DNA of 52,745 nt from NCBI RefSeq assembly GCF_001005295.1, contig NZ_LBMK01000003.1:1071186-1123930 (forward strand), read 5' to 3'. The notes beneath the pieces are model-generated. The model made no database searches. It was not told where the DNA came from and saw only the letters and a program-made list of their open reading frames with translations. Position numbers and translations under genes: made by a program. Source of the DNA: Streptomyces yangpuensis. GTDB lineage: Bacteria > Actinomycetota > Actinomycetes > Streptomycetales > Streptomycetaceae. Positions 50,731-52,745 of this stretch are shown here, in pieces. Numbering within the stretch: the stretch's first letter is position 1; each line of letters opens with the position of its first letter.

Positions 50731-50946
50731 CCCCGGCCGTGCCCCACCTCCTGGGCGCACGATTTCCACCGGCGAACCCCCAGTGGTGCCGCCGAACGCC
50801 GTTCCCGCCCCGCCCTTGCCGTGGGACGGGAAAGACCTGGTCACACCGCCTGCTGAGGGCCCCCGGGGGGAGTCGCGGGGGGCGGACAAGGGTTTTCCCC
50901 GTATCCAGTTCATCCCCGCGTTGCCTACTGTCTGCCCACCGGCGAT

Positions 50947-51011
50947 CTTCCCCAGGCCGGGTGGTACACACTCCAACCCCACATGGCGTGTAGGCCTCCC
51001 ACCGGGGGAAG
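50947..51011 (+). other. Long stem-loop in the leader of the protease gene
   Basis: Three nested stems: CTTCCCC/GGGGAAG (50947-50953, 51005-51011), GGTGG/CCACC (50960-50964, 50999-51003), TACAC/GTGTA (50965-50969, 50988-50992). It may act in the mRNA leader or as the terminator of the DUF1838 transcript. The rest of 50731-51189 contains no gene I can support. Confidence 0.45.
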
Positions 51012-51189
51012 CGACCCGGGACCGCCGTTGCCCCTGCCTCGCCGTTGCGGCCGGGACAACGTGGCGTGCGGCGGCAGCCGGGGCGAGACCGACCAACTCG
51101 CTCCCGGCCCCGCAGCCGCCGGAACCACCCCCACACTGCACCGACCGGCCGCTCCGGCCTGCCCGGAAACGGCCCTCGAAAGGGATCAC

Positions 51190-52745
<1,556 letters not shown>

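Overview
The window is very GC-rich, with strong G/C bias at third codon positions, GTG starts, many 4-bp ATGA/GTGA gene overlaps and typical actinomycete families (ECF42 sigma factor with a DGPF protein, DUF1304/TetR pair, DUF2330, DUF1996, DUF1838, a UBP-type zinc-finger operon). This points to a Streptomyces or close relative, probably an accessory or core-edge part of the chromosome. There is no rRNA, no normally ordered tRNA gene, no CRISPR array and no intact mobile element. About 50 protein genes are supported.

Layout. 0-1.8 kb: a peptidoglycan-binding membrane protein and an SDR dehydrogenase. 1.97-9.4 kb: an RNA-repair island. On the plus strand are a DRB0094-type RNA ligase and an HD phosphohydrolase. 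Convergent to them, on the minus strand, are a bifunctional RNA ligase/polynucleotide kinase and a four-domain protein (MJ1316-like, EEP phosphatase, 2H phosphoesterase, nucleotidyltransferase). An MDR oxidoreductase lies between. 9.5-13.8 kb: a Pro/Ala-rich lipoprotein candidate and a three-gene redox-signalling operon (response regulator fused to a thioredoxin-reductase-like flavoprotein, cNMP-binding histidine kinase, UBP zinc finger). 14-24.5 kb: single genes (AraC and TetR regulators, DUF418-like membrane protein, NUDIX, SRPBCC, DEAD-box helicase, cold-shock protein, a thioredoxin-like protein without CXXC) and several very small ORFs. 24.5-26.3 kb: a DGPF (YCII) gene and ECF42 sigma gene behind a recognisable ECF42-type promoter. 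26.3-33.8 kb: a free-standing condensation-domain protein, an FtsX-type ABC permease and a histidine kinase that both appear truncated at the same point, a response regulator, and a divergent LysR/epimerase pair. 34-41.8 kb: DUF2330, a small secreted protein, an IS481 remnant, a quinone oxidoreductase, a VOC protein, and a two-gene polysaccharide locus ending in an 800-residue deacetylase/glycosyltransferase fusion. 41.8-44.5 kb: an operon of two ATP-grasp ligases and a DMT exporter. 44.7-47.3 kb: an LRV-repeat protein, a 243-residue protein of unknown function, and an array of two tRNA-like RNAs encoded in circularly permuted order. 47.3-48.6 kb: ECF sigma/anti-sigma pair. 48.7-52.7 kb: DUF1996, DUF1838, and a subtilisin-type protease running off the end.

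Most unusual is the array at 46951-47190. In both units the T arm and 3' acceptor strand come first, then a short linker containing TTGCGT, then the 5' acceptor strand and D arm. The RNA ends therefore fall where the anticodon loop should be, so each molecule resembles a tRNA nicked in its anticodon loop and joined through its acceptor end. Because the same window encodes two RNA ligases with end-healing domains, a role in RNA damage sensing or repair is an attractive but unproven idea.
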